Shown here: positions 44,098 to 52,488 of the stretch, piece by piece
Numbering within the stretch: position 1 is the first letter of the stretch
Layout: every line of letters starts with the position of its first letter
NCBI GenBank assembly: GCA_041394405.1
Contig: JAWKIF010000014.1
Span: forward strand, 98,988-162,987
Source of the DNA: Microthrix sp041394405
Lineage (GTDB): Bacteria > Actinomycetota > Acidimicrobiia > Acidimicrobiales > Microtrichaceae
Reading direction: 5' to 3'
Length of the DNA: 64,000 bases
The notes under the pieces: model-generated
The model's input: only the letters and a program-made list of their open reading frames with translations
What the model was told of the DNA's origin: nothing
The model's database searches: none
Program-made: the position numbers and the translations under genes

Positions 44098-45120
44098 ATG
44101 CGAGTACTGGTCACCGGTGGAACCGGGTTTCTCGGCGGCCACACCGCGGCCGCGCTGGTGCGCAACGGGCACCAGGTGCGGGTGCTGGCCCGGGACGGGG
44201 CCAAGGTGGCCCCCTCGATGGCTGCACACGGGATCACCGCCGAGGTGGCCGAGGGCGACATGTGCGACGCCGCGGCGGTGGCCGACGCGGTGGCCGGATG
44301 CGGCGCCGTCGTGCACACCGCCGCCGAGATCGCTGTGGGTCGCCGCACCGATCACACCGACGACGCCAACGCCCGGGGCACCAGGACGGTGCTCGACGCA
44401 GCGCTGGCCGCAGGCTGCGACCCCGTCGTGTACGCGGGCAGCATCATGGTGCACTTCCCCGCCGAGCAATCCCCGGTGACCGTCGACAGTCCCATGCCCG
44501 AACCCATCTCGGCCTACGGGGCGTCCAAGCGGGCGGCCGAGTTGGTGGTGCGGGCCGCCCAGGACGCCGGGTCGCCGGTCATCTCGTTCTCGCTGGGCGC
44601 CCTCTACGGCCCCACGTCCCCGCACCTGGAGGGCAGCTACGCCGCAGTGCTGGGCGCGCTCGACGCGTTCATGCTGGTGCCCCCCGGGGGCATCGGGCTG
44701 ATCGACGTGCGCGACGCCGCCAACCTGTTGGCCCGTGCCGTCCAGCCCGGCACCGGCCCCCACCGGTTCATGGCCGGCGGCCGGTTCGTCACCTGGGCCG
44801 ACTGGACCGCGCTGCTCGGCCGGGCCGTCGGCCGGGAGGTGCCCCACCAACGCGTCAGCACCGAGGACCTGCTGGCCATGGGCCGCAGCTTCGACGAGCA
44901 GGCGGCCGAGGGTGGCGGCCAGGCCGTGCTCTCCGAAGAGGCCGCCCAGGTGATGACGTGTGGCGCACCCACCGACGACTCCGGCACCCAGGCCGCCTTC
45001 GGCATGGCGTATCGGCCCCTGGCCCAGACCTTCGCGGACACGGTGGCCTACCTGCGCGACCTGGGCCGGCTCGCACCCGAGCGCGCCGAGTCGCCGGCGA
45101 ACGACGGGGGTGACCCATGA
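44098..45120 (+). CDS. NAD-dependent epimerase/dehydratase
   Basis: 340 aa extended SDR. N-terminal VLVTGGTGFLGGHTAAALVRNG binds the cofactor; GDMCDAAAVADAV, GSIMVHFP and the catalytic YGASK (near residue 140) follow, then FSLGALYGP. The group includes 3-beta-hydroxysteroid dehydrogenase/isomerase-like proteins, which fits a position opposite a sterol-type P450. GAGGAGC precedes the ATG. Overlaps the TetR gene by 4 nt. Confidence 0.85.
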   Translation: MRVLVTGGTGFLGGHTAAALVRNGHQVRVLARDGAKVAPSMAAHGITAEVAEGDMCDAAAVADAVAGCGAVVHTAAEIAVGRRTDHTDDANARGTRTVLDAALAAGCDPVVYAGSIMVHFPAEQSPVTVDSPMPEPISAYGASKRAAELVVRAAQDAGSPVISFSLGALYGPTSPHLEGSYAAVLGALDAFMLVPPGGIGLIDVRDAANLLARAVQPGTGPHRFMAGGRFVTWADWTALLGRAVGREVPHQRVSTEDLLAMGRSFDEQAAEGGGQAVLSEEAAQVMTCGAPTDDSGTQAAFGMAYRPLAQTFADTVAYLRDLGRLAPERAESPANDGGDP

Positions 45121-45728
45121 GCGCTCAACACGTCGCTCCCGCTCCCCCACCCGTCACACCTGCGGAGACCAACCCTCGAACCGTGCTGAGCGACCGCCAG
45201 CAGGCCTCGGTTCAGGCGTTGATGTACGCCGCGACCGAGCTGGTGCGCGAGCAGGGCTACAACGACCTCACCATGCGCGCCGTGGCCGCCCGGGCCGGCC
45301 TCACCCACACCACGGCCTATGCATACTTCTCGTCGAAGGCCCACCTGGTGGCTGAGTTGTTCTGGCGTCGCCTCCAGGCCGTGGACACCCCCGTGACCGA
45401 TCCGTCCTCCCCCATCGCCCAGCGGGTCGCAGCCGCGCTCGGGGGGCCGGGGCTGCTGCTGGCCGACGAACCGGCGCTGGCCCAGGCGACGCTGGCGGCG
45501 CTGCTGGTGACCGACCCAGAGGTGGCGCTGGTGCGCGACGCAGTGGGCGCCGACCTGGCCCGCCGCCTCGCCGCCGCCATAGGCGACGAAGACGCAGATG
45601 CCGCCGAAACGCTCCTGCTGGCGTTCAGCGGAGCCATGCTGCAGGCCGGCATGGGCTACTTCGACTTCGCCGGGGTCGTCGACCGCATGGTCAGGGTGGC
45701 CAACCGGCTCGATGTGACCGACCGATGA
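45117..45728 (+). CDS. TetR family transcriptional regulator
   Basis: 203 aa. After a proline-rich 30-residue extension, a TetR helix-turn-helix is seen: ALMYAATELVREQGYNDLTMRAVAARAGLTHTTAYAYFSSKAHLVAELF. The C-terminal ligand domain is helical and of ordinary length. It is coupled to the epimerase gene (ATGA) and faces away from the P450 operon; it likely controls the 118-bp divergent region at 43980-44097 in response to a lipid or sterol. Target is inferred. Confidence 0.9.
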   Translation: MSAQHVAPAPPPVTPAETNPRTVLSDRQQASVQALMYAATELVREQGYNDLTMRAVAARAGLTHTTAYAYFSSKAHLVAELFWRRLQAVDTPVTDPSSPIAQRVAAALGGPGLLLADEPALAQATLAALLVTDPEVALVRDAVGADLARRLAAAIGDEDADAAETLLLAFSGAMLQAGMGYFDFAGVVDRMVRVANRLDVTDR

Positions 45729-45824
45729 CCCCGGTAGCTGGCCAACCAGCGCGGGGACCCCGGACGAATCGCCGCCGCTTCCACAACACGGTCCCAACCA
45801 ACCCCCGGCAGACCAACCAACAAC

Positions 45825-46100
45825 ATGAGGATGAACCCAGCCCAACGGATGGATGCTCCGAAGGTGAGGAATTCCAGTAAGCAACTCCGGGGAGATCTAG
45901 TGAGTGGGCAGCACTTTCGCTGGCTTGGGCTCATCCTCGTTTCCAAGGTCAGGAGCCTCCAAGAAACCCAGTGCGATTCACACCCCCATCATCCGGACGC
46001 GCCAGATTGGCACCGGGGACCTCATTGGCACGTCGACAAGCCTGGAGAGCCGCCGCACCAACGGCGGCTGCCGGGCGATCCGTTCGACATCGATTGCTGA
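45825..46100 (+). pseudogene. Remnant of a polymorphic-toxin-like C-terminus
   Basis: The frame ends with HPHHPDAPDWHRGPHWHVDK, PGEPP, then LPGDPFDID and a stop. A compact His/Pro/Trp-rich C-terminus of this kind is seen at the ends of secreted polymorphic toxins. Upstream sequence shows no export or repeat domain, and the 90-codon frame has no good start, so it would be an orphan or decayed toxin tip. It lies a short distance before an IS3 remnant and an Imm32-like ORF. The base composition is less GC-rich than neighbours, which suggests transfer. Identification is tentative. Confidence 0.35.
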
Positions 46101-46149
46101 AAATAGAAGGGCGCGATGGAACTGTCTTCAACGTTCACAGACAAGGAAT

Positions 46150-46245
46150 CCGGTGAGGAGGCGATGGCGACGCAGTTCACGGTTCTCCTGTTCGAGGGCC
46201 TTGATCCGCTCGGCCTCGCCGGTGGTCAACCCTCCGACATAGCTT
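46150..46245 (-). mobile_element. IS3-family OrfA remnant
   Basis: The minus-strand frame 46167-46232 reads GLTTGEAERIKALEQEN then RELRR, the hallmark linker and leucine-zipper start of IS3-family transposase OrfA. The frame diverges on both sides (SYVG before, HRLLTG after), no start codon, OrfB or terminal inverted repeats are visible, so this is only a scar of an element. Confidence 0.65.
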
Positions 46246-46251
46246 CGCGAG

Positions 46252-46464
46252 TTGGTCGGTGACGCGGCGAACTCGGAGTCCTCACTCTTGCTGGTGAGCG
46301 GTACGCCCGATGCCCTCCGCTTTCTTGCGGACCTACTCGTCGCTGTGGCTGAGGGTGATGCACTTCCTGCAACCTTCCAGATGTCACCGAACGGGTCGGG
46401 TCAGTTCCATCTCTCGGCCGCGTCAGACATGGGCGTCTACATTCGGTGCGTGCCAGAGCCGTGA
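46252..46464 (+). CDS. Imm32-like small protein, possibly 5'-truncated
   Basis: 70 codons from a TTG; a stop lies four codons upstream in frame. The pattern LLLVSGTPDALRFLADLLVAVAEGD followed by FHLSAASDMGVYIR resembles Imm32-type immunity proteins of polymorphic toxin systems (a helix after a strand, then a two-stranded end). The 5' end abuts the IS3 remnant; an ATG-started frame at 46116 (MELSSTFTDKESG) could be its separated original start. Probably a non-functional or reduced immunity gene. The next 173 bp to the MBL gene hold nothing I recognise. Confidence 0.4.
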   Translation: MVGDAANSESSLLLVSGTPDALRFLADLLVAVAEGDALPATFQMSPNGSGQFHLSAASDMGVYIRCVPEP

Positions 46465-46637
46465 CTGACGAACTGCACAGAATCAGGAATCTCCGGAAAT
46501 GATCCGTGTGTTGATCGCCGGCCAGGGTGGGGATGGGTTGGTCGTCTTGGGTGAGGATGGACCCGCAAAGACTGGACAGGCTGATCCAAGGCGGCACGGT
46601 GAGGTCTGGTTCGCCGCGAGCGTCTCCGACCACTGAG

Positions 46638-47474
46638 CTACCGGGTCTGTCCCACCTCAACCCGGTGCAGGTCGTCGCCCAGCTCAATGGCGCCTTCGAA
46701 GTGCGCCGCCGCCAGGGCCCGCCAGTCCTCGCCTTCGCCAGGGGGGAACGCCGGCACGTAGTGGGTCAGCACCAGCGTGTCCATGCCCGCCCGCTGCGCG
46801 GTCTGGGCGGCCTCCTCGGGCGAAGAGTGGTAGTCCAGCGTGTCCTGAAGCCGGGGCAACGGGATGTTGGCGATGAGGTCCTTGCGGATCACGGTGTGCA
46901 CCAGCGCCTGGGCGCCCCGGCACAGCCCATCGAGGCCCTCACACGGCACGGTGTCCCCCGCCACCACCACACCGGCATCACCGGCGTCGAAGCGATAGCC
47001 CACGCTGGGCTCCACCGGCCGATGATCGGTGGGCGCGCACCGCAGCGCCGTGGTGCCGGCCACCTCGATCCGCCCGTCGGCCACCTCCGTCACCTCCACG
47101 GGCGGCCGATACCCGAGGTCGGCGTGGTGCGCCATGCGATAGCCGATGTCGGGCTCCAGTGACGCCAGCAGAGCCTCGACCACCGCCCGGGTGCCGACGG
47201 GCCCGACGATCCGCAGCGGGGAGGGCTCGAAGCTGGTCACCCAACGGCTGGTGATGACGTCGTTGAGGTCGGTGATGTGGTCGCTGTGCAGGTGCGTCAG
47301 CAACACTGCGTCGAGTTGGCCGGCGCCGAGGCCGGCGGCCGCCAGCCGCATGAGCACACCACGGCCGGCATCCACCAGATAGTGCTCACCGTCGGAGGAG
47401 ACCAGGGTGGCGGGCCCGGCACGATCGGGATCGGGCAGCGGGCTGCCGGTGCCCAGAAGGGTGATGGTGATCAT
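46638..47474 (-). CDS. RNase Z-like metallo-beta-lactamase fold hydrolase
   Basis: 278 aa. The metal site HLHSDH is in AVLLTHLHSDHITDLND near residue 62; further ligands are the Asp in VVVAGDTVPCEG and His in LVLTHYVP. N-terminal ITLLGTGSPLPDPDRAGPATLV is typical of the RNase Z/arylsulfatase (AtsA-like) MBL group. It begins 29 nt after the arylsulfatase stop on the same strand and is probably cotranscribed. Possible roles include hydrolysis of an organic ester or sulfate; tRNA maturation is less likely in this context. Confidence 0.85.
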   Translation of the reverse strand: MITITLLGTGSPLPDPDRAGPATLVSSDGEHYLVDAGRGVLMRLAAAGLGAGQLDAVLLTHLHSDHITDLNDVITSRWVTSFEPSPLRIVGPVGTRAVVEALLASLEPDIGYRMAHHADLGYRPPVEVTEVADGRIEVAGTTALRCAPTDHRPVEPSVGYRFDAGDAGVVVAGDTVPCEGLDGLCRGAQALVHTVIRKDLIANIPLPRLQDTLDYHSSPEEAAQTAQRAGMDTLVLTHYVPAFPPGEGEDWRALAAAHFEGAIELGDDLHRVEVGQTR

Positions 47475-47503
47475 GGGTGGGCCTCGTTCGGTGTGGCGGA
47501 CGG

Positions 47504-49768
47504 TTATTGACGGGACATCTCGGCGCGCGCCTCGGCGGCAGCACTGTCGGGCGCCGGTCGGGCCAACAGCTGGATCTCCACCTGATGCAGGGTGCCGCCG
47601 AACGGGAATGGGGCGTCGTAACGGGTGGACACGGCGGAGCCGTGATCCCGCCCGACGCTGGAGCCCACCGAGGAGATCATGCGCATGTACAGCGGCAGGT
47701 CGGCCCGGCCGGCCGCATCCCCGTCCACCGCCAACTCCACCGACCCTGCCCGGCCCTCGCCACGACGAAACCGGGCGGCCAGCTGCGACCCACCGACGGG
47801 CACCTCGGCGTCGGACACCAGCACGGTGTGCGCATCGAACGCGTTGTAGTCCACCACCAGGCGGTCGCCCTGCACGAACACCGACAGCCCCGAATTCTCC
47901 GTGCCGGTGGCGAACAGCACCCCCTCCTCCCCCGGGGCGCGGGTGACCGTGGCGGTCAGGTCGAAGCTGCGGCCCCCGATGGCGGCCGACGCCTGCGCAG
48001 GGATGGCCGACATGGGTGGCCGGTACACGTAGTGGCGATCGACGGGATGGGGCGAGTGCTCCCGGAAGCGGGCGCCGAACAGTTCGATCATTCGATCGTC
48101 CAGCGGCAACACGCCGTGACGCTCGGCCTCCGCCCACCACAGGTCGATCAGCTCCGCCAGCTTCTCGGGCTGAGCATCGGCCAGGTCGTCGCACTCGGAC
48201 GGGTCGGCGGCCAGGTCGTAGAGCTCCCAGGCCTCGCTGTCGTAGTCGGCGCCCGGCGTGTGCTTCTGCACCGCCTTCCACTCCCCCGCCACCAGCGCCC
48301 GGCTGCCGGCCATCTCGAAGTACTGGAGGGTGTTGGTGGGCGGCGCCCCGGCATCGGCCAACACGGCGGCAAACGAGTGGCCCGTCACCGGCAGCTGCTC
48401 GATGCCCCGGTAGGTGTCGGGGGGTGCCACCCCGAGCAGGTCGTAGACGGTAGGTACCACGTCGGCCACGTTCACGAACTGGTGTCGTTGCGTGCCGCGC
48501 TGCTCCTGGGGGATGCCGCCCGGCCAGTGCACGATCAGGGGCACATGGACGCCGCCCTCGTGGGTGTTCTGCTTGTACCACTTGAACGGCGAGTTGCCGC
48601 ACTGGGCCCAGCCCCACGGGTAGTTGGTGTGGCTGTGTGGCCCGCCGATGTCGTCGATCCGTTCGATCGCCTCGTCGGGCGTTTCGAGGATGCCGTTGAA
48701 GAACTTCATCTCGTGCATCACGCCGAAGGGCCCGCCCTCCTGGGAGGCCCCGTTGTCGGCCATCACGACCAGCAGCGTGTTGTCCAGCTGCCTCAGCCGA
48801 TCCAGCCCCTCCACCAACCGCCCGATCTGCACGTCGGTGTGGTCCAGAAACGCCGCGAACGCCTCCTGCAGCCGGGCGGCCAACCTGCGCTGGTTCTCGG
48901 GCAGGTCGTCCCACGGCTCGACGCCGGGGTTGCGGGGGGCCAGCACCGTGTGGGCGGGGATGACGCCGAGCTCAAGCTGCCGCTCGTACCAGCGCTGACG
49001 CACCACGTCCCAACCCTCGTCGAAGCGCCCCCGATACTTCGCCAGGTACTCGGGCGGCGCCTGATGAGGTGCGTGCGTGGCTCCAAAGGGCAGGTAGGCG
49101 ACGAACGGCCGGTCGGGCCGCACCCCGCAGCTGTCGGCGATCATGGCCAGCAACCGGTCCACGAGGTCCTCGCTGAGGTGATAGCCCTCCTCGGGGCCCG
49201 CCGGTGGGTCGATCGGGTGGTTGTCGCACACCAGGTCGGGATGGAACTGGTCGGTCTCGCCCTCGAGAAACCCGTAGAAGCGGTCGAAGCCCCTGGCCAG
49301 CGGCCACTGTTCGAACGGGCCCGCCGCCGAGCACTGCTCCATGGGCGCCAGGTGCCACTTGCCGGCGCAGAACGTGGCATAACCCTGCTCCCGCAGTACC
49401 TCGGCCACCGTTGCGGCATGGTTGGTGATGTGCCCCAACTGGCTGGGAAACCCGGTGCGAAAGTTGGAGATGGCCCGCATGCCCACGGCGTGCTGCGAGC
49501 GGCCGGTCAGCAACGACGCCCTGGTGGGCGAGCACAGCGGCGTGACGTGGAAGTTGGTGAACTGCAGCCCGCCGGCGGCCAGCGCATCCATGTTGGGGGT
49601 CTCGATGTCGCTGCCGTAGCAGCCGAGTTGGGCGAACCCGGTGTCGTCCAACAGCACCATCACGACGTTGGGGGCGTCGTCGCCCGGGTGGGGCGCCTCG
49701 TCGAAGTAGGGCTCCGATTCGGCCACCGTGTTTCCGATTCGGCCGTCGAACCTCGACGCTCGCGTCAT
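47504..49768 (-). CDS. Type I arylsulfatase
   Basis: 754 aa sulfatase of the alkaline-phosphatase superfamily. Metal ligands in VVMVLLDDTGFAQLGCYG near residue 36, the formylglycine site LCSPTRASLLTGR (CxPxR) near 78, FCAGKWHL, FGATHAPHQAPPEYL and VMADNGASQEGG are all present. After the catalytic domain (about 560 residues) there is a C-terminal beta-rich domain. The cysteine must be converted to formylglycine to be active. No signal peptide is apparent, suggesting a cytosolic enzyme or non-classical export. GAGGGGA precedes the ATG. Confidence 0.92.
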   Translation of the reverse strand: MTRASRFDGRIGNTVAESEPYFDEAPHPGDDAPNVVMVLLDDTGFAQLGCYGSDIETPNMDALAAGGLQFTNFHVTPLCSPTRASLLTGRSQHAVGMRAISNFRTGFPSQLGHITNHAATVAEVLREQGYATFCAGKWHLAPMEQCSAAGPFEQWPLARGFDRFYGFLEGETDQFHPDLVCDNHPIDPPAGPEEGYHLSEDLVDRLLAMIADSCGVRPDRPFVAYLPFGATHAPHQAPPEYLAKYRGRFDEGWDVVRQRWYERQLELGVIPAHTVLAPRNPGVEPWDDLPENQRRLAARLQEAFAAFLDHTDVQIGRLVEGLDRLRQLDNTLLVVMADNGASQEGGPFGVMHEMKFFNGILETPDEAIERIDDIGGPHSHTNYPWGWAQCGNSPFKWYKQNTHEGGVHVPLIVHWPGGIPQEQRGTQRHQFVNVADVVPTVYDLLGVAPPDTYRGIEQLPVTGHSFAAVLADAGAPPTNTLQYFEMAGSRALVAGEWKAVQKHTPGADYDSEAWELYDLAADPSECDDLADAQPEKLAELIDLWWAEAERHGVLPLDDRMIELFGARFREHSPHPVDRHYVYRPPMSAIPAQASAAIGGRSFDLTATVTRAPGEEGVLFATGTENSGLSVFVQGDRLVVDYNAFDAHTVLVSDAEVPVGGSQLAARFRRGEGRAGSVELAVDGDAAGRADLPLYMRMISSVGSSVGRDHGSAVSTRYDAPFPFGGTLHQVEIQLLARPAPDSAAAEARAEMSRQ

Positions 49769-49778
49769 GACGTTCCCC

Positions 49779-50453
49779 TCACTCGTCGTGTTGTGCGAGC
49801 GTAACTCTCACATAGTTGTTGCTCCGGCGGCGCTTCCAGAGCAGCACCCCAACGGCCCCAACCGCCAGCGCTGCGATGGCAGCGCCCCGTGCGGCCGGCG
49901 GCAGGTCACCCAGCCAGCCGACCAGACCTCCACCCGCAACCACCGCCACCACTACGCCGGGGAGGATGCCCACGGCGGTGCCGACCAGCAGGGTTGGGGT
50001 GCGCACCTTGGTGACCCCGAGCAGCCAGTCGGCCGGCGGCAGCTGTCCGAACACCAGACGCAACAACACCACGGGAAGCAGTCCGCCCTCGTCCAGCCGG
50101 TCGTCGAAGGCGTGCATCCGGGCGGGGATGCGGGCCTTCACCCAGTCGCGGGCCACCCACCGGGCGAAGGAGAACCCGATGTAGCTCGACCCCATGTTGC
50201 CGACCCACGACAGCGCGATGGCCAGCGGGGTCGGCCAGATGACGCCGGCCGGCACCATGTAGACCACGCCGGGCACGCCGAAGGGCTGGGTGACCCACAT
50301 CACCACCACGAAGATGATGGGGCCCACCGCGCCGGTCTCGGTCAGCAGCCGTTCCACGTTGCCATCGCCGGTCACCCAACCCAGCCCGCCCAGCGCCACG
50401 AACAACACCACCGCCACCACCGCGGCAACCACGGCGGCCATGCGGGCCTTCAC
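49779..50453 (-). CDS. TVP38/TMEM64 (VTT) family membrane protein
   Basis: 224 aa with four to five hydrophobic segments. The VTT-domain pattern is in FGVPGVVYMVPAGVIWPTPLAIALSWVGNMGSSYIGFSFARWVARD, followed by the RLVFGQLPPADWLLGVTKV re-entrant region. The C-terminal helix ends with KRRRSNNY. Members move or scramble lipids or act in membrane homeostasis. Starts are GTG (50453, GAGGGG about 10 nt upstream, or 50465). It lies 10 nt upstream of the arylsulfatase start on the same strand, so it may be first in an operon. Confidence 0.8.
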   Translation of the reverse strand: MKARMAAVVAAVVAVVLFVALGGLGWVTGDGNVERLLTETGAVGPIIFVVVMWVTQPFGVPGVVYMVPAGVIWPTPLAIALSWVGNMGSSYIGFSFARWVARDWVKARIPARMHAFDDRLDEGGLLPVVLLRLVFGQLPPADWLLGVTKVRTPTLLVGTAVGILPGVVVAVVAGGGLVGWLGDLPPAARGAAIAALAVGAVGVLLWKRRRSNNYVRVTLAQHDE

Positions 50454-50496
50454 CGACGCGGTCACCCCTCGAGAGCGGGTTGTCGCCGAAGCCCCG

Positions 50497-51777
50497 TCAT
50501 ACCCGGGCTGCGATGTAGGCCGCGTAGCCCTTGGCCAGCTCGCGCAGCTCGGGGTCCTCCGCGAACAGTGGTTCGAAGGTCTCCCAGGCGGCCGCCCGCT
50601 TGGCGGGGTAGTACTCGGTGGGCCAGAACCCCTCGTGGGGCCGGTAGCCCTTGAGCACGTTGCGGGCCACCGTGGACTTGTGCACCTCGTCGACCCCATC
50701 GGCGATGCCCATGGTTGGCGCCGCGGCGTACATGGCCTGCAATGGCGTGAGGTTGGTGGTGCCCAGCGAACCCAGGATGTGCAGCGCGTTGTGGGACACC
50801 TCGCGCAGCACCTTGGCCATGGTGAACTTCACCGCTGCGATGTCGGTGCGGGTCTCCTGGGTGGAGGTGTTGTCGATCTTCCACGCCGTCTCCAGCACGA
50901 AGAGCCGCAGCATGGCGATGGAGGCGTAGCTGTCGGCGATCTTCTCCTGCACCATCTGGTGTTCGGCGATGAGCTTGCCGTGGCTCTCGCGGCTGAGCGC
51001 CCGCTCGCACATCATGTCGAAGGCCAGCTTGCACTGGCTGATGGTGCGCATGGCGTGGTGGATGCGCCCGCCGCCCAGCCGACGCTGGGCCAGCACCTTG
51101 GCGCCGTCCTCGGGCCCCAGCAGGTGGTCGGCGGGCACCCGCACGTCGGTGTAGATGATGTGGTTGTGGTTGCGGGGCTCCGGCATGATCTCGACGCCGG
51201 GGGTTCTGCGGGGCACGACGAACATGCCGTTGGTGCACATCACGAACAGCAGGTCGGCAACCCGGCCGGCGCTGGTGAACCACTTCTCGCCGTTGATCAC
51301 CCACTCGTCGCCGTCCTTGACGGCATGGGTGGTGAACAGGTTCGGGTCCGACCCGCCCTGGGGCTCGGTCATCGAGTAGGCCGACCAGAGTTCCTGGTTC
51401 AGCATGGGCTTCAGCCAACGTTCCTTCTGCGCCTCGGTGCCGTAGGCGGCCAGCATCTCCATGTTGCCGGTGTCGGGCGCCCCGGCCCCGAAAATCTGCG
51501 GGGCCGAGCCGTAACGACCGAGGATCTCGTTCAGCAGGCCCAACTTCAGCTGCCCGAACCCGGGGCCACCCAGGTCCTCGTCGAGGAACAGCGCCCACAG
51601 GCCCTGTTCCTTCACCTGGTCCTGGAGGTGCTTCACGAGCGCCTTGAGCTTCGGGTCACGGGCCCGCACGGCGTAGGGGAACACCAGGTCCAGCGGTTCC
51701 ACCTGCTCCCGACAGAACTCCTCCACCCAATCCAGCTTCTCTTGGAACTCCGGTTCGGTGGAGAAATCCCATGCCAT
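50497..51777 (-). CDS. Acyl-CoA dehydrogenase
   Basis: 426 aa FAD enzyme. SMTEPQGGSDPNLFTTHAV, WVINGEKWFTSAGRV, ALSRESHGKLIAEHQMVQEKIADSYASIAMLR, IADGVDEVHKSTVARNVLKGY are family signatures; the catalytic Glu would be in DGVDEVH. Resembles the FadE-type dehydrogenases of branched or cyclic acyl-CoAs. GAGGG precedes ATG 51777 at 8 nt. Stands 43 nt after the VTT gene's farthest start on the same strand; not clearly in one operon. Confidence 0.9.
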   Translation of the reverse strand: MAWDFSTEPEFQEKLDWVEEFCREQVEPLDLVFPYAVRARDPKLKALVKHLQDQVKEQGLWALFLDEDLGGPGFGQLKLGLLNEILGRYGSAPQIFGAGAPDTGNMEMLAAYGTEAQKERWLKPMLNQELWSAYSMTEPQGGSDPNLFTTHAVKDGDEWVINGEKWFTSAGRVADLLFVMCTNGMFVVPRRTPGVEIMPEPRNHNHIIYTDVRVPADHLLGPEDGAKVLAQRRLGGGRIHHAMRTISQCKLAFDMMCERALSRESHGKLIAEHQMVQEKIADSYASIAMLRLFVLETAWKIDNTSTQETRTDIAAVKFTMAKVLREVSHNALHILGSLGTTNLTPLQAMYAAAPTMGIADGVDEVHKSTVARNVLKGYRPHEGFWPTEYYPAKRAAAWETFEPLFAEDPELRELAKGYAAYIAARV

Positions 51778-51917
51778 GTCGCTGACCCTCGTTCCGTGTG
51801 CGGCAGTTGGTGGCGGCCGAGCCTACGGGCTGGACGCGACGTCGGCGCGTGAGGGCGTGTAACCGCCGCCGGGCGCCTGCGTCCGGTAGACAGAGGGTCG
51901 ACACCACCGGAGCGCTC

Positions 51918-52475
51918 ATGGACCTTGGCACCCAAACTCGATGCACCGCCGTTCTGCCGCGGCCCCTGCGCCGGAGTGCGGCGGCTGCGGCCTGTGCCAT
52001 CCTGATCGGCGCCGGTTGCTCGCCGGGCGTGGAGGCGGCCCGGGCGGAGCCCACCGAGGCGCCGGCCGATACCCCGGCCGAAACCGCCGCACCCCAGGCG
52101 CTCCCTCGAGACCAATTCGTGCAGCGCTTCAGCGAGATCTGCTCGGCCACCACCGCCCAGCTGGACGGCCTGGCCCAACCGCAGACCTACGACGAGCTGG
52201 CCGAGCTGAGCGGGTCGGCCCAGGCCATCATCAACGACGGGGTGGCCCAGCTCCGTCAGCTGACCCCGCCCGAGGAGCTGAAGGCCACCGTCGACAGCGC
52301 GCTCGGCCTGCTGGAGCAGAACGGCCAGGGGCTTCAGGGCGTGATCGACGCCGCCCGGGCCCAGGACGATGCCCGTCTCAACCAGCTCAGCGGCGAGAAC
52401 GAGTCCCGCCAGGCCGAGGCCTTCCGCCAGCTCTCCGAGGGGGCCGGCATCAGCTGTAGCGGCGGTGGCGGATAG
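51918..52475 (+). CDS. Putative lipoprotein
   Basis: 185 aa. Basic N-terminus, hydrophobic ACAILIG and lipobox GAGC near residue 34 indicate a lipoprotein. A Thr/Pro/Ala linker is followed by an all-helical domain (FVQRFSEICSATTAQLDGLAQP, LSGSAQAIINDGVAQLRQL, then helices ending ISCSGG) with two cysteines. Similar small extracellular helical lipoproteins are common in this phylum; function unknown. Confidence 0.75.
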   Translation: MDLGTQTRCTAVLPRPLRRSAAAAACAILIGAGCSPGVEAARAEPTEAPADTPAETAAPQALPRDQFVQRFSEICSATTAQLDGLAQPQTYDELAELSGSAQAIINDGVAQLRQLTPPEELKATVDSALGLLEQNGQGLQGVIDAARAQDDARLNQLSGENESRQAEAFRQLSEGAGISCSGGGG

Positions 52476-52488
52476 CCGCGGCCGCGCC

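Noticed and set aside
45656..45946. 96-codon minus-strand frame at the end of the TetR gene
   Set aside because: Contains one hydrophobic stretch but its 3' half is antisense to the TetR coding region; no start signal or homology is visible.
46226..46687. 153-codon minus-strand frame across the scar and the MBL 3' end
   Set aside because: Composition is unlike neighbouring genes, it overlaps the end of the MBL gene in another frame and contains no recognisable motif.
47477..49804. 775-codon plus-strand frame
   Set aside because: Antisense to the arylsulfatase, whose motifs are all intact on the minus strand.
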